DNA from: Cloacibacillus porcorum
GTDB taxonomy: Bacteria > Synergistota > Synergistia > Synergistales > Synergistaceae
Assembly (NCBI RefSeq): GCF_001701045.1
Contig: NZ_CP016757.1
Coordinates: forward strand, 2,444,219-2,508,218
Length of the DNA: 64,000 nt
Reading direction: 5' to 3'
Below the pieces are notes generated by a model. The model saw only the letters and a program-made list of their open reading frames with translations, was not told the origin of the DNA and ran no database searches. Below, one piece after another: positions 25,729 to 36,103 of this stretch. Position 1 is the first letter of the stretch; each line of letters starts with the position of its first letter. Made by a program: the position numbers and the translations under genes.

Positions 25729-27252
25729 TTATCTCTCCTTTTTATCTTCCTTTTTAAGCGCCTTCCAGAAAGAGGCACAGGCACAGACCATTATCAGCGA
25801 GAAGGGCATCGCCGCTGCGAGCGAGACCGTCTGGAGGTTCTGCAGACCTCCCGTAAGGAGGAGCACGACCGCAAGAGCCGCCATAAGTATACCCCAGACG
25901 AGCATCTTGCTCTTCGGCGGGTTCAGATCGCCGTGCGTAGACAGCATCGCGAGGACGAATGTTCCCGAGTTGGCCGAGGTGACAAAGAAGGTTATGATCA
26001 GCACGAGCATCACAACCGACATTATCTGCCCCAGCGGATAGTGGCTGTACATCTCAAATATTCCCACGGATACGTCTTTAAGCACCGCGACGGAGACATT
26101 TATCTTCTGCACAAGCTCCAGATGCAGCGCCGATGTGCCAAAGATTGCAAACCATGTGAAGCTGCCGAGAGCCGGCACGATGAGAACGCCGCTTACAAAT
26201 TCCTTCACCGTGCGTCCGCGTGATATTCTCGCGACAAACGAACCGACGAAGGGCGCCCATGATATCCACCAGGCCCAGTAGTAGAGCGTCCAGCCGCTGA
26301 GGAACGATTCGTATTTGCCGCCATAGGGCGCAAGGGTAAAACTCTCTTTAATCAGGCCGCTGAGGTAATCGCCTATTCCCGTCATCAGCGAGTTTACGAT
26401 GGGGAGCGTCGGTCCCACTAAAAACAGCGCCAGCATCAGCAGCAGACAGACCCAGAGATTGAAGTCGGCGACAACTTTGATCCCTTTTTCTATACCGAGC
26501 GCCGCCGAGCCGGTGTAAAGGACGGCCAATATCACGATTATCGCTATCTGGATGACAAGGCTCTTGGGAATGCCGAATATCGCGTTCAGCCCGCTGTTGA
26601 GCTGCAGGGTTCCCAGCCCCAGCGAAGTGGTGATACCGGCGAGTGTCGCGAATATGGCAAGTATATCAACAGTTTTTCCAAACGTCCCGCGGACCTTTTC
26701 CTCACCTACGAGAGGAATGAATATGGAGCTGATAAGTCCGGGAGCGTTGTGGCGGAACTGATAATAGGCCAAAGGCATGGCTATGACGGCGTATCCCGCC
26801 CAGGGGTGGAGCCCCCAATGGAAGAACGATATCTGTATGGCGTCGCGCGCTGCCTGAACGGAACCGGGCTCCGCGCCAAAGGGAAGAGAACCGAAGTGGA
26901 AAAGCGGTTCGGCGGCTCCGTAAAATACCAGCCCCACCCCCATACCGGCGGAAAAGAGCATGGCAAACCACGACATGTTGCTGTATTCAGGGCGGGAATC
27001 ATCAGGCCCCAGCCGCACATTACCGAAGCGGCTCAGCGCCACGGCGATGCAGAATATTACAAAAAGATTCATCGTAAGCATATATCCCCAGCCATAATAG
27101 CTGGTGAGGCCGCCATTCAGGATCTTGGCGAACGCTCCGAAACTTTGCGGGGAGACGAGCCCCCAAAATACCAGCGCAAAGGTTATGGCGATGGAGATTA
27201 TATACACCATATTTCTTTTAGGTACGGCGGTATTATTGGTTTTTTCCGACAT
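25729..27252 (-). CDS. BCCT-family carrier, probably glycine betaine/choline/carnitine
   Basis: 507 residues, 12 membrane helices. Start at ATG 27252 with AAGGAG ten bases upstream. The family core is present: GMGVGLVFYGAAEPLFHF, HWGLHPWAGYAVIAMPLAY, and the substrate-pocket region WTLYYWAWWISWAPFVGSFVARISRGRT, whose tryptophan cluster binds trimethylammonium groups. Its placement beside the selenoprotein B pair at 27346-29977 strongly suggests import of betaine for reduction. A terminator-like hairpin (27303-27330) separates it from the reductase genes. Confidence 0.92.
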   Translation of the reverse strand: MSEKTNNTAVPKRNMVYIISIAITFALVFWGLVSPQSFGAFAKILNGGLTSYYGWGYMLTMNLFVIFCIAVALSRFGNVRLGPDDSRPEYSNMSWFAMLFSAGMGVGLVFYGAAEPLFHFGSLPFGAEPGSVQAARDAIQISFFHWGLHPWAGYAVIAMPLAYYQFRHNAPGLISSIFIPLVGEEKVRGTFGKTVDILAIFATLAGITTSLGLGTLQLNSGLNAIFGIPKSLVIQIAIIVILAVLYTGSAALGIEKGIKVVADFNLWVCLLLMLALFLVGPTLPIVNSLMTGIGDYLSGLIKESFTLAPYGGKYESFLSGWTLYYWAWWISWAPFVGSFVARISRGRTVKEFVSGVLIVPALGSFTWFAIFGTSALHLELVQKINVSVAVLKDVSVGIFEMYSHYPLGQIMSVVMLVLIITFFVTSANSGTFVLAMLSTHGDLNPPKSKMLVWGILMAALAVVLLLTGGLQNLQTVSLAAAMPFSLIMVCACASFWKALKKEDKKER

Positions 27253-27302
27253 CGATGGATTACTCCTTTGTGACAAGGTAGTCGAGATTTTGAGGTAAAC
27301 CG

Positions 27303-27330
27303 AAAACGGCGGGGCGTGATAACGCCCCGC
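27303..27330 (-). terminator. Terminator after second selenoprotein B gene
   Basis: Stem GCGGGGCGT/ACGCCCCGC followed on the minus strand by CGTTTTCGG. Lies 16 bases after the selenoprotein stop. Confidence 0.75.
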
Positions 27331-27345
27331 TCGAAACACAAACTG

Positions 27346-28656
27346 CTAGATGCTTACTTTAAAAACCTTCGGCTCATTGATATCTTCGGCGAGAGCGTCA
27401 AGCGCTACACCGACTCTGTGGTAACGGAGCGCCCACTCTTCCTCTTTCGAGAGCGTCGGGTCGCCGAGGGGATAGGGTACGGAGGTGGTGGGGACTATTC
27501 TGTTTGAACCGACAGTCTTGGCGACGTCGATGAGGTTCGCCATGACGACGACGGGGAATCCTGCGCGTTCGATCTCTTTGGCCATCGTTGCACCGCAACG
27601 AGTACATGTTCCTCAGGTGGCGGTGAGGATCACGGCGTCAACTCCGGCCTGTTTCAGCTCGGCGGCGATCTCCTTGCCGAACTTAGCCGCGTAGTTCTGC
27701 GTCGTTCCGGTTCCGACCGTTACATAATAGTAGTCGTAGAGTTTCGCGAACTTGCCCTCTTTCTCATAGGCGCGCATCGCGTCAAGGGGAATCCCGCGGT
27801 CGGGAACGGCGCACATCGCCTCGGGGTCAAATCCGGCGTGGATCGTCTTAAACTCACCGGTGGGAAGGTGATCCATACCGGCGATGTTATATTTGCCCCA
27901 CTTCTGGGCGGAGGCGCTCTGTATCCTGTCTGGGTTGTCTGAGGGAACGACGCCGCTTGAAGAGACCAGCGCGATCGTGCACTTACTGAGGTCCTTCACC
28001 GCCGGCGCGGGCGGTATCCGGTCGGTCTTCGGGATCACGAGCTCCGTCTGGAAGGGCTCGCCGCTGAGCTTCTTCAGCAGCATGTCAATGACGCGGTCGG
28101 CAGCCATCACGCCGCCGGGCGCGGGAATCTCGCTGCGGATGCCGCGCGGGAAATAACCCTCTTCCGCGGCGGGCAGGAGTTTTTCGCCCTTCGCGATCTT
28201 TTCGGCGTACTTCGCCATCAGCGTAAGATCGTCCTTCATAAAGGTCGCCTTGCGGCCTCCCTTAAAGATGACGCATGAGCTCTTATATTCTTCGACACCG
28301 GGGTTTTCCTCGTTCATCGAGGTGATGACGGGAACGCCGTAGCGCTCGGCGACGGCTTTGCAGACCAGACCGCAGCCTACCCCGTAGCGCCCCGCCATGA
28401 ACGCGGGACCGGCAAAGAAGATATCAAACTGCTTTGTGTCAAGCCAGGCGAATATCTCCGCGAGAGCTTCGTCAGTGTGGTTGGTGATATAGTTGTCGCC
28501 GCAGACAATGGTATTGGTGACTTCGATGTCCGGCATCAGCCCGTCGAGCATCAGCGAACAGCCGATCGGCTTTTCATTGAAGAGCGGCTTGCTGTCCGCC
28601 GCGTCCTCGCCGCCGACCTGGCCAAAGAACTGGTTTATATAATGTATGGCTTTCAT
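27346..28656 (-). CDS. grdH: Betaine (or sarcosine) reductase component B selenoprotein (in-frame UGA)
   Basis: 436 residues with selenocysteine at residue 348, encoded by TGA at 27615-27613. The frame continues as UGTCTRCGATM, the UxxCxxC motif seen also in grdB. Without Sec decoding it would be called as 347 residues and a separate 79-residue fragment. Body motifs IFFAGPAFMAGRYGVGCG and SSSGVVPSDNPDR match GrdB/F/H. Its partner, encoded 13 bases upstream, lacks the pyruvoyl cysteine, and a BCCT carrier lies just downstream, so I favour betaine (product trimethylamine plus acetyl phosphate) over sarcosine. Component A is supplied by grdA at 8008. Confidence 0.9.
27575..27615 (-). promoter_or_regulatory. 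Putative SECIS region of second selenoprotein B gene
   Basis: The sequence just after the TGA (GAACATGTACTCGTTGCGGT) is almost the same as after the grdB TGA at 6665, with changes at few positions. It is a candidate Sec insertion element. Confidence 0.5.
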
Positions 28657-28669
28657 CTATTTCGCCCCC

Positions 28670-29977
28670 TTAGAAATCGGCGCAGCTTCTGCGCGAATAG
28701 CCGCTGATGTGGTTTGCGCAGAACATGCCGTTATTTTCCATCACGCAGCTGCCGTCAGGATTGATGCAGCCTTCCCAGCCGCCGGAGTTTCCGTCGCGGG
28801 CGAGCGCCTCAAGTTCGCCTATGACCTCCATCGCCGGCATCTCGTAGAACTGCGAGACGTTGCCGGTGGTCACAAGGGCGTCTGTAGCGGGGTTCATGGA
28901 AACGAGAGGCTGTGAAGCGCCGTCTCTGCCCGTCGCCTCGTCCGAGAGACCGATCGTCTTGATACCGAGCCGCTCAAGTTCGACAAGCATCGCCGTGTAG
29001 TCGACGTCGGGGTTGCCGTATCCCTCTTCGGCGACGACGGCGCCCTTCGCGCCGAGCGCCACCGCGATCTGTCCCGCGATCTGCACGCAGCGCGCCTTCT
29101 CCTCCATCTTAGGATTGAGGGTCGAGAGGATCACGCCAAGGAAGTTGATCGTCTTTCCGTGCTGGGCATAGAGACGTTTGATCATCGGGTTGGTCGAGAA
29201 TTCATAGGTGGAAATTTTTGAGGAGCTGGGCATAAAGCTGCCGGATACAAGGCATCCGTCAAGGAATTCGTTGGGGTGCATAAAGGTCGGGAGCATACGG
29301 TTGCCGTCCCAGCCATATACTAAAGTGTTATAGCCCAGCGCTTCCATCTGAGTCTGCGGCTGCAGCACATAAACTACGCCGGGAAGGGCCTTAGTTTTTT
29401 CGTCGCGCTCATTAAGGGCCGGCAGATCGTAGACGTCGACCTCTTCGGGCTCCATATCGCGCACGCATTCCGCGATATGCTCCGCGAGGCGCAGTCCGGC
29501 CCAGCGGATCGCGTGGTTTTTCTTCTGCTGTTCCCTCTGCTCGTCAAGTTCGCTGGTATCGGCTATAAGGACGAGGTTCGGCATATCTCCCCATATAGTG
29601 TAATGCTGATAAGGGCCGCCCATATCGATGAGCCCGTCCTGAAAACCGCCCCAGTGCTTTCCTACGGAAAGAAGCGATACTCCGTCAAGTACGTGAGTCC
29701 GGCCCATGCCGGCCTGGCCGAGCGGGCTCGTCACACCGGGATACGCGCCCTCTCCGCCGTCTACCTTGCATCTGAATTCCACCGAGTCCTTAACCGGGCA
29801 AAGTCTCACCATATCGCCGGGATGTACGATCTTAAGGTCGGCCTCGGTAATATATTTGTCCTCGCATACGACCTTAAGTGCATCTTCCTTATTGACGGAG
29901 AGGATGCCACCGCAATAGGCCGTCTTGTCGCCAAAGACGATATCTCTGACTTTAAACTTGCCAATTTCCAGTCTCAT
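28670..29977 (-). CDS. grdI: GrdI/GrdG-like component B subunit without pyruvoyl cysteine
   Basis: 435 residues, collinear with GrdE over its whole length (MRLEIGKFKVRDIVF, AEEGYGNPDVDYTAML, GRDGASQPL). At the proprotein cleavage site the GrdE sequence SGNC is replaced by SGSF (residues 246-249), and the following VSACDK by MPSSSK, so no Cys-derived pyruvoyl group can form. This fits a substrate that cannot make a Schiff base, such as the quaternary amine betaine. As I recall, the sarcosine and betaine subunits are isolated unprocessed; this recollection should be checked. A serine-based cleavage in SGS is a less likely alternative. It is followed 13 bases later by the selenoprotein gene. Choice between grdI and grdG rests on the BCCT neighbour. 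Confidence 0.85.
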   Translation of the reverse strand: MRLEIGKFKVRDIVFGDKTAYCGGILSVNKEDALKVVCEDKYITEADLKIVHPGDMVRLCPVKDSVEFRCKVDGGEGAYPGVTSPLGQAGMGRTHVLDGVSLLSVGKHWGGFQDGLIDMGGPYQHYTIWGDMPNLVLIADTSELDEQREQQKKNHAIRWAGLRLAEHIAECVRDMEPEEVDVYDLPALNERDEKTKALPGVVYVLQPQTQMEALGYNTLVYGWDGNRMLPTFMHPNEFLDGCLVSGSFMPSSSKISTYEFSTNPMIKRLYAQHGKTINFLGVILSTLNPKMEEKARCVQIAGQIAVALGAKGAVVAEEGYGNPDVDYTAMLVELERLGIKTIGLSDEATGRDGASQPLVSMNPATDALVTTGNVSQFYEMPAMEVIGELEALARDGNSGGWEGCINPDGSCVMENNGMFCANHISGYSRRSCADF

Positions 29978-30465
29978 GTTCTTCCTCCTTCTATATATTT
30001 ATTGGATCTGTTACTATTGAATCTGTTACGTGCCGCTCTTTATGTGAAAAGATACACTAAAATGTCCTTCAACCTCAATAAGGGAAAACGCCAAAAGCTC
30101 GTCATGTTTTACATTACACACGACCTCACTACAGTGACATTTCACGCCATTTTATGGAGGAACTCACGCGGGATAAATCTTCCTGCAGTCTAATAAAAAG
30201 AAGATCCGCAGCAAAGGCGCCAGCTGCGTAAATTCCCAGCATTGCCTCCGTCACGGCGTCCACGACGGAGCATTAGTAAAAAACGTTAACAGTCTTTCAC
30301 TGTTTCCCTCATAGATTATAGGTACTATATTCAGATAACCTATATTTATACATATTAGATATCTGCCAGCATAGCTTACAGATATTTATATGTACACGGC
30401 GGTTATTCTCATTAACATACCGGAATGCGTAAATCCGGAGATTATTTTTAAGGAGGAAGTTCTTC
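29978..30465. other. Divergent intergenic region, betaine reductase genes versus abgT
   Basis: 488 bases without a supported gene. An AAGGAGGAAG ribosome site is present at each end. The middle holds a GCAAAGGCGCCAGCTGCG segment and ACGGCGTCCACGACGGAG near 30250-30275. I see no known riboswitch. A direct role in control of the betaine genes is likely but not demonstrated. Confidence 0.45.
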
Positions 30466-32031
30466 ATGTCTGGTACCAAAAAGAGTCTAATGGAACGCTT
30501 TATCAGCGGAGTCGAACGAATCGGCAACAAGCTCCCACATCCATTTTGGATATTCACGTTTTTGATCGTATTCGTCGTCGGGCTCTCCGCAGTCCTCGCG
30601 TCGGCCAATTTTTCAGTGACCTATCTCGCGGCGTCCAAAGATCCCACCGTCGCGCCTGCGATGAAGACGGTAGCTGTAAAAAGCCTTCTGAGCTTAGAGA
30701 TCCTCAACAAGTATTTCGGTAACTTCGCGGGAGTATACGGCGGCTTCTATCCCATCGGCATCGTGCTGATAATGATGATGGCGATCGGACTCGCGGAAAA
30801 ATCGGGCTTCATCACCGCCGCGATGAGAAAGATGATCCTGGGCGCTCCCGTGCAGTGGATCATCGCTATTGTGGCCTTCGTCGGCATAAACGCCAACCTG
30901 GCCTCGGACGCCGGCGTTGTATTCACTCCGCTGGTAGCGGCGGCAATGTTGAAATCGATCGGTATGAACCCCTGGATCGGCATCATCGCCGGTTATGCGG
31001 CGGCCAACGGCGGCTATACGGCCAACTTCTTCATCGCCGGTACCGACGCGCTGCTGGCCGGGATCACGGAGTCGATCTGCACAGGCAACAATATCAGCTA
31101 CCCCATCTCCCCGCTGATGAACTGGTACTTCCTCATCGCCGGCACGGTGGTGCTGACGATATGCACGGTCATCGTCTGCAAATACTTCCTCATCCCCTAT
31201 CTCCACGGCGGCAAGATTGATGAGATCGACGCCTCCGAGCTTGCGAAACACCAGCTCAGCGCCGATGAGACTAAAGGACTGCGCGTGGCGGGGATAGCGG
31301 CGCTCATTTTCGTCGTCGCCCTGGTAGCGATGGCCCTGCCCTCAAGCTCCTTCCTCCGCAACGCCGACGGCGGATTTGTGCCGCGCTCGCCGCTGCTCAA
31401 CAACGTTGTGGCGCTGCTGTTCCTCTTCTTCTGCACGATAGGCGTCTCGTACGGCTACGCGGCGAAGACGATCAAGTCGATAAACGACATTCCCGGCATG
31501 ATGCAGGACTCTCTCAAGGGCATCCTCAGCTTCCTCGTCGTCGCGCTTCCCGCCGCCTTCTTCATCGAGCTCTTCAATGAAAGCCAGCTGCCGACGGTGC
31601 TCGCGGTCAAGGGCGCGGAGATCCTCAGGGCGGCCGACATCTCCGGTATTCCGCTCTTCCTGCTCTTCATCCTGATATGCACCTGCGTGAACATCTTCAT
31701 CACCTCGGGCGTCGCCAAGTGGCTGATCCTCGGACCGGTATTCGTCCCGATGCTCGCGATGGTCAATATCTCCCCCGCGATGACGCAGCTCATCTACAGA
31801 ATAGGCGATACCTGCACAAACATAATCTCCCCCATCGACTACTACGTTCCGGTAATCCTCGGAATGCTTGAGGCTTACCGCACAAACGACAATCAGAAGG
31901 TCGGCGTCGGCACGCTGATCTCCCTCTCCATCCCCTTCAGCATCGCCTACATGATCGGGTTCATTGCGCTTCTCGTTTTTTGGTATATATTCAATCTGCC
32001 GCTTGGCCCCGGAGCGAGCATATATATGTAA
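30466..32031 (+). CDS. abgT: AbgT-family transporter
   Basis: 521 residues, about 12 membrane helices. Starts ERIGNKLPHPFWIFTFLIVFVVG, the N-terminal signature of AbgT (p-aminobenzoyl-glutamate transporters), and has NANLASDAGVVFTPLVAAAM and YRIGDTCTNIISPIDYYVPVI. Members carry p-aminobenzoyl-glutamate or export sulfonamides. The following M20 amidohydrolase gene matches the abg gene arrangement of Escherichia coli. I infer uptake of an N-acyl-glutamate or dipeptide-like compound, then cytoplasmic cleavage. AAGGAGGAAG lies before the ATG. Confidence 0.9.
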   Translation: MSGTKKSLMERFISGVERIGNKLPHPFWIFTFLIVFVVGLSAVLASANFSVTYLAASKDPTVAPAMKTVAVKSLLSLEILNKYFGNFAGVYGGFYPIGIVLIMMMAIGLAEKSGFITAAMRKMILGAPVQWIIAIVAFVGINANLASDAGVVFTPLVAAAMLKSIGMNPWIGIIAGYAAANGGYTANFFIAGTDALLAGITESICTGNNISYPISPLMNWYFLIAGTVVLTICTVIVCKYFLIPYLHGGKIDEIDASELAKHQLSADETKGLRVAGIAALIFVVALVAMALPSSSFLRNADGGFVPRSPLLNNVVALLFLFFCTIGVSYGYAAKTIKSINDIPGMMQDSLKGILSFLVVALPAAFFIELFNESQLPTVLAVKGAEILRAADISGIPLFLLFILICTCVNIFITSGVAKWLILGPVFVPMLAMVNISPAMTQLIYRIGDTCTNIISPIDYYVPVILGMLEAYRTNDNQKVGVGTLISLSIPFSIAYMIGFIALLVFWYIFNLPLGPGASIYM

Positions 32032-32110
32032 GCTAAACAGCCGGCAGGCGTCCTGGAGGAGCCTCTCCCCCGGGACGCGGGCAGATAGTACTGCATAGGA
32101 GATGAGAAAA

Positions 32111-33400
32111 ATGAAAGATACGGAAAAAAGGCTGATCGAGCTGCGCAGGGATTTTCATAAACATGCAGAATCAATGTGGAAGGAATACCGCACGGCCTCC
32201 ATCGTCGCCAGACATCTGATGACACTTGGCATCCCCGTCGTTATGGGCGACGACCTCTCAGTAAAGGGGATGCAGTTCCAGTATCCCCCGGAGGAAAAGA
32301 TCGCGGAAGAGAAGAGGCGCGCCATATCGCAGGGCGCGGAGCCGGAGCTCGTGGAAAAGATGTGCGGTCTGCCCGGCGTGATGGGGATCATCGATACCGG
32401 AAAAGAGGGGCCGGTGACCGCCTTCCGCTTTGACATTGACGCGCTCCCCTTTTCGGAGACTGACGCGCCGGAACATAGGCCCGTAAAGGAGAACTATGTT
32501 TCCGTCAACGGCGGTTCGTGCCACGCCTGCGGACACGACGGACATACCGCTATCGGAATGATCGTCGCCGAGGAGCTTATGAAGAGAAAAGATAGCCTGC
32601 GCGGCAGGATAAAGCTGATCTTCCAGCCCGCGGAGGAGGGCGGCGGCGGCGCGCGCGGCATCGTGGAGCGCGGCTGCCTAGACGATGTGGATTACTTCTT
32701 CGCCGGACACCTCGGCCTCACCAGGCTGGACGGAAAGCCTCTGCCCTCGCACGGCATCATCGGCGGCACGAAGGATTTCCTCGACAGCCGCAGGTACAAC
32801 ATCATTTACAAGGGCAAAGCCGCGCACCCCTGCGGCAACCCCAACGACGGCAAAAACGCCCTGCTAGCCTCCTGCGTCGCGGCGCTGGGGATACACACGA
32901 TCCCGCCGCACTGCCAGGGCGAGTTCCACCAGAACGTCGGCGTCATGCACGCGGGCAGTTCGCGCAACACGATAGCCGCCGACTCCTATATGGAGGTCGA
33001 GGTCCGAGGAGAGAACGACATCGTCGCCGAATACGGCGAAAAAAAGATGCTCTCCGTCGTGAAGGGCGCGGCGGAGGCCTATGAGGTCGAGTGCGACGTC
33101 GTCCTCATCGGAAAATCCTCCTCCGGGGCCTCCGACGACAAAGCGATAGAGATCGTCATGCGGTGCGCGAGAACGATCCCCTGGTTCACGGAGTTCCACG
33201 ACGTCGGCAGCGTCGGCGGCAGCGACGACGCCTCGGAAATGCTGCGCCGCGTGCAGAAAAACGGCGGCGTCGGCAGCTACATCGGCCTCGGCGCGGACTT
33301 TACGGCAAGCTTCCACGATAAGGCCTTCGATTTTGACGAAGGCGTGCTCGCCCCCTCAGTCGAGCTCTTCGTGAAGATGGTGGAAGATATCCACTCCTAA
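32111..33400 (+). CDS. M20-family amidohydrolase, AbgA-like
   Basis: 429 residues. The M20D metallopeptidase pattern is present: RFDIDALPF, GSCHACGHDGHTAIGM (metal ligands), FQPAEEGGGGARGIVE (catalytic Glu-Glu) and a dimerisation domain. The metal ligand His of the second site is in FFAGHLGL. It removes the glutamate or acyl group from a substrate brought in by AbgT, 79 bases upstream. I chose ATG 32111 because TAGGAG is nine bases ahead; the ATG at 32102 touches that site. No partner AbgB subunit gene is present, so it may work as a homodimer. Confidence 0.88.
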   Translation: MKDTEKRLIELRRDFHKHAESMWKEYRTASIVARHLMTLGIPVVMGDDLSVKGMQFQYPPEEKIAEEKRRAISQGAEPELVEKMCGLPGVMGIIDTGKEGPVTAFRFDIDALPFSETDAPEHRPVKENYVSVNGGSCHACGHDGHTAIGMIVAEELMKRKDSLRGRIKLIFQPAEEGGGGARGIVERGCLDDVDYFFAGHLGLTRLDGKPLPSHGIIGGTKDFLDSRRYNIIYKGKAAHPCGNPNDGKNALLASCVAALGIHTIPPHCQGEFHQNVGVMHAGSSRNTIAADSYMEVEVRGENDIVAEYGEKKMLSVVKGAAEAYEVECDVVLIGKSSSGASDDKAIEIVMRCARTIPWFTEFHDVGSVGGSDDASEMLRRVQKNGGVGSYIGLGADFTASFHDKAFDFDEGVLAPSVELFVKMVEDIHS

Positions 33401-33511
33401 AACGCTGATTCCCACAAACACCCTTCAATACCCAAGAGCCGTGCCCTCGCCGATGTTATATAATAAGTGGCGAAGACACGGCTTCTTAATATTTTGAGGA
33501 GGGTACAGACA

Positions 33512-35119
33512 ATGGCGGAACGTCCCGAAATCAATATACCACGGCTGATGGCAGCCTATTATACAGAACACCCGGACATGGCCGACAAGGGGCAGAGGGT
33601 CTCCTTCGGAACATCCGGCCACCGCGGCTCGTCGCAGAAGGACAGCTTCAACGACGACCATATTGCGGCTATCGCGCAGGCGATCTGCGAATACCGGCAG
33701 GAGAAGGGGATAACCGGCCCTCTCTTCATGGGAATGGATACCCACGCGCTCTCTGAGGCGGCGCTGCGTACGGCGGCGGAGGTCTTCGCGGCAAACGGCG
33801 CCGAACTGCGCATGCAGGAAAATTTCACCTATACGCCCACCCCCGTCATCTCCCACGCGATACTCAACTGGAACCGGCAGCAGGGAGCGCCGGCCGCGGA
33901 CGGCGTCGTCATAACGCCCTCGCACAATCCGCCGCAGGACGGCGGCTTCAAATACAACCCCCCGAGCGGCGGTCCCGCGGGAACGGAGATCACTAAACTG
34001 ATCGAGAAACGCGCCAACGAACTCATAGAAAACAGGCTCGCGGGCGTCAGGCGCATCGGCTTCAAAGAGGCGCTCTCGCGCGCCAACGTGCGTTTCATCG
34101 ACTATGTGGCGCAGTATACGGCGGAGCTTGGAGATATCATCGACATGAAGGCGATCGCCGCCTCCGGCCTCAAGATCGGGGCGGACCCGCTCGGCGGCTC
34201 AGGCATCTTCTTCTGGGAGCCGATCGCCGAAAGATACGGCCTTGATATTGAGGTCGTCAACAAATCCGTCGATCCGACCTTCTCCTTTATGCCCCTCGAC
34301 CACGACGGCAAGGTGCGCATGGACTGTTCATCGCCCTGGGCGATGGCCAAGCTCGTCGCGCTCAAGGACAAATACGACATCGCCTTCGGCAACGACCCCG
34401 ACTATGACCGCCACGGCATCGTCACCAGGGATGGCCTCATGCAGCCGAACGCCTACCTCGCGGTCGCCATAGAATATCTCTTCACCCACCGGCCGCTGTG
34501 GAGCAAAGCGGCTATGGCGGGCAAGACCCTCGTCTCCAGCTCGATGATCGACCGCGTGGCGGCGGGGCTCGGCAGGGAGCTATACGAAGTTCCCGTCGGC
34601 TTTAAATGGTTCGTAGACGGCCTGCTCTCCGGCTCGCTCGCCTTCGGAGGCGAGGAGAGCGCGGGAGCCTCCTTCCTGCGCAGGGACGGCACGGCCTGGA
34701 GCACGGACAAGGACGGTTTTATCATGAGCCTGCTCGCGGCGGAGATCACGGCGGTCAGCGGCAAATCACCTTCCGAGCACTACCGTGATATGAAGGAACG
34801 CTTCGGCACTCCCTACTATTCGCGCAAAGACGCGCCCGCGACACGCGAGGAGAAGGAGAAACTCAAAAAACTCTCACCGGCGGGTGTGACGGCGGAGAGA
34901 CTCGCCGGAGAAAAAATAACGGCGAAGCTCACAGCCGCCCCGGGAAACGGCGCGCCGATAGACGGCCTCAAGGTTACAGCCGAAAATGGCTGGTTCGCCG
35001 CCCGCCCCTCGGGCACGGAGGATATCTATAAAATCTACGCCGAGAGCTTCAAAGGCGAAGAACATCTGGCCGCGATCAACGAAGAGGCGCGGCAGATAGT
35101 GGCGAAGGCGATAGCGTAG
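33512..35119 (+). CDS. pgm: Phosphoglucomutase (alpha-D-glucose phosphate type)
   Basis: 535 residues. Catalytic serine loop [11 protein letters not shown] at residues 28-38, metal-binding loop [12 protein letters not shown] and sugar loop [15 protein letters not shown], with the phosphate-binding [16 protein letters not shown] at the C-terminus. Interconverts glucose-1- and glucose-6-phosphate. Start at ATG 33512 with GGAGGG upstream. A promoter may lie near TATATAAT (33451-33463), inside a hairpin-forming stretch at 33431-33486 that ends with ACACGGCT. Not in an operon with the M20 gene, judging by the 111-base gap. Confidence 0.93.
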   Translation: MAERPEINIPRLMAAYYTEHPDMADKGQRVSFGTSGHRGSSQKDSFNDDHIAAIAQAICEYRQEKGITGPLFMGMDTHALSEAALRTAAEVFAANGAELRMQENFTYTPTPVISHAILNWNRQQGAPAADGVVITPSHNPPQDGGFKYNPPSGGPAGTEITKLIEKRANELIENRLAGVRRIGFKEALSRANVRFIDYVAQYTAELGDIIDMKAIAASGLKIGADPLGGSGIFFWEPIAERYGLDIEVVNKSVDPTFSFMPLDHDGKVRMDCSSPWAMAKLVALKDKYDIAFGNDPDYDRHGIVTRDGLMQPNAYLAVAIEYLFTHRPLWSKAAMAGKTLVSSSMIDRVAAGLGRELYEVPVGFKWFVDGLLSGSLAFGGEESAGASFLRRDGTAWSTDKDGFIMSLLAAEITAVSGKSPSEHYRDMKERFGTPYYSRKDAPATREEKEKLKKLSPAGVTAERLAGEKITAKLTAAPGNGAPIDGLKVTAENGWFAARPSGTEDIYKIYAESFKGEEHLAAINEEARQIVAKAIA

Positions 35120-35180
35120 CGGCAACGGGGAGGCGCGGCGCGCTGCCGCGGCCTCCACTTACGCGCTGGGAGCGGCGGCG

Positions 35181-35711
35181 GTGAAAAACGTATTTTTTAT
35201 CGGAGGAACGATGGGGGCCGGGAAGACGGCCGTCTGCCAAGTTCTCAAGAAAAGGCTCTACAGAAGCGTCTTTCTCGACGGAGACTGGTGCTGGGACATG
35301 GAGCCCTTTCAGGTGACGGAGGAGACAAAGGCGCTCGCGCTGGATAACGTCTGCTGCCTGCTCGGTAATTTCATTCGCTGCTCTGCATATGAAAACGTGA
35401 TATTCTGCTGGGTGATGCACCGGCAGGAGATCATCGACTCCATCCTCGCGCGCCTCGACACCTCTGGCTGCCGCCTCAATATCTTCTCTCTGGTCTGCGG
35501 CGAGGAACCGCTCCGGCGGCGGCTGGAGGGCGACATTCGCGCCGGGAGGCGCGCGCCGGATATAATCGAAAGAAGCCTTGAATACCTCACGCTCTACGAA
35601 CGGCTTGACACAATCAAGATTGACGTTTCAGAGCTAACGCCGGAAAAAGCCGCGGAGCTGATAGTCCAGATGAGCGGAGAGAATTTACCCCGCCAATTTA
35701 ATATACAGTAA
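35181..35711 (+). CDS. Small P-loop nucleotide-binding protein, kinase-like
   Basis: 176 residues. Walker A motif GGTMGAGKTA at residues 8-17, then a DGDW acid site and a lid-like arginine stretch (RRRLEGDIRAGRRAPD). This layout matches small kinases of the AAA_18/33 type that phosphorylate small metabolites or RNA ends. GTG start at 35181; GGAGCGGCGG lies directly before it, in the tail of the pgm gene unit. The substrate is not recognisable. Confidence 0.75.
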   Translation: MKNVFFIGGTMGAGKTAVCQVLKKRLYRSVFLDGDWCWDMEPFQVTEETKALALDNVCCLLGNFIRCSAYENVIFCWVMHRQEIIDSILARLDTSGCRLNIFSLVCGEEPLRRRLEGDIRAGRRAPDIIERSLEYLTLYERLDTIKIDVSELTPEKAAELIVQMSGENLPRQFNIQ

Positions 35712-36103
35712 ACATCGCTCCCATACTGCCGCCGTCCACATGGCGCGGTTTTGAAAACTCCCCCGCATCTAAAACCTTCCACACAACGTCCCTTTGCGAA
35801 AAGCGGCGTCAGCTCTGTAATTTACCGCGCCTCTGAACAGCTATATCCTGCTGACTATCTGTTCCAATTCTTTATCGCCCAACCCGTCAAAAAACGCCAT
35901 TGCTGAGCAAAACAAAGTAATATTTACAGCCATTTGTAATATAGATAACGATATATCGATATATGTATACCGATATACGTCATCTCATATCTTCATAAAA
36001 TGCTTACCCTCCATTATCATTCTTTGTAGTGAATTGAGATATTTTTCACATTTACAAAACTGAGAACTTTCTATTTGGGTAAAACCGGACAGGAGTGTTG
36101 AAA
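35712..36103. other. AT-rich leader region ahead of adhE
   Basis: 392 bases with no supported gene. At 35949-35979 lies a run of overlapping palindromes built on CGATATATCG and CGATATA, candidates for a regulator or bent DNA. At about 36035-36050 TTGAGATATTTTTCACA resembles a Rex redox-repressor site (consensus TTGTGAAATATTTCACAA), though it is imperfect. AGGAG precedes the start at 36104. Confidence 0.45.

Noticed and set aside
24769-26223. 484-codon open frame on the + strand opposite the orphan and BCCT genes
   Set aside because: Crosses two genes on the other strand, and codes for basic, non-homologous sequence.
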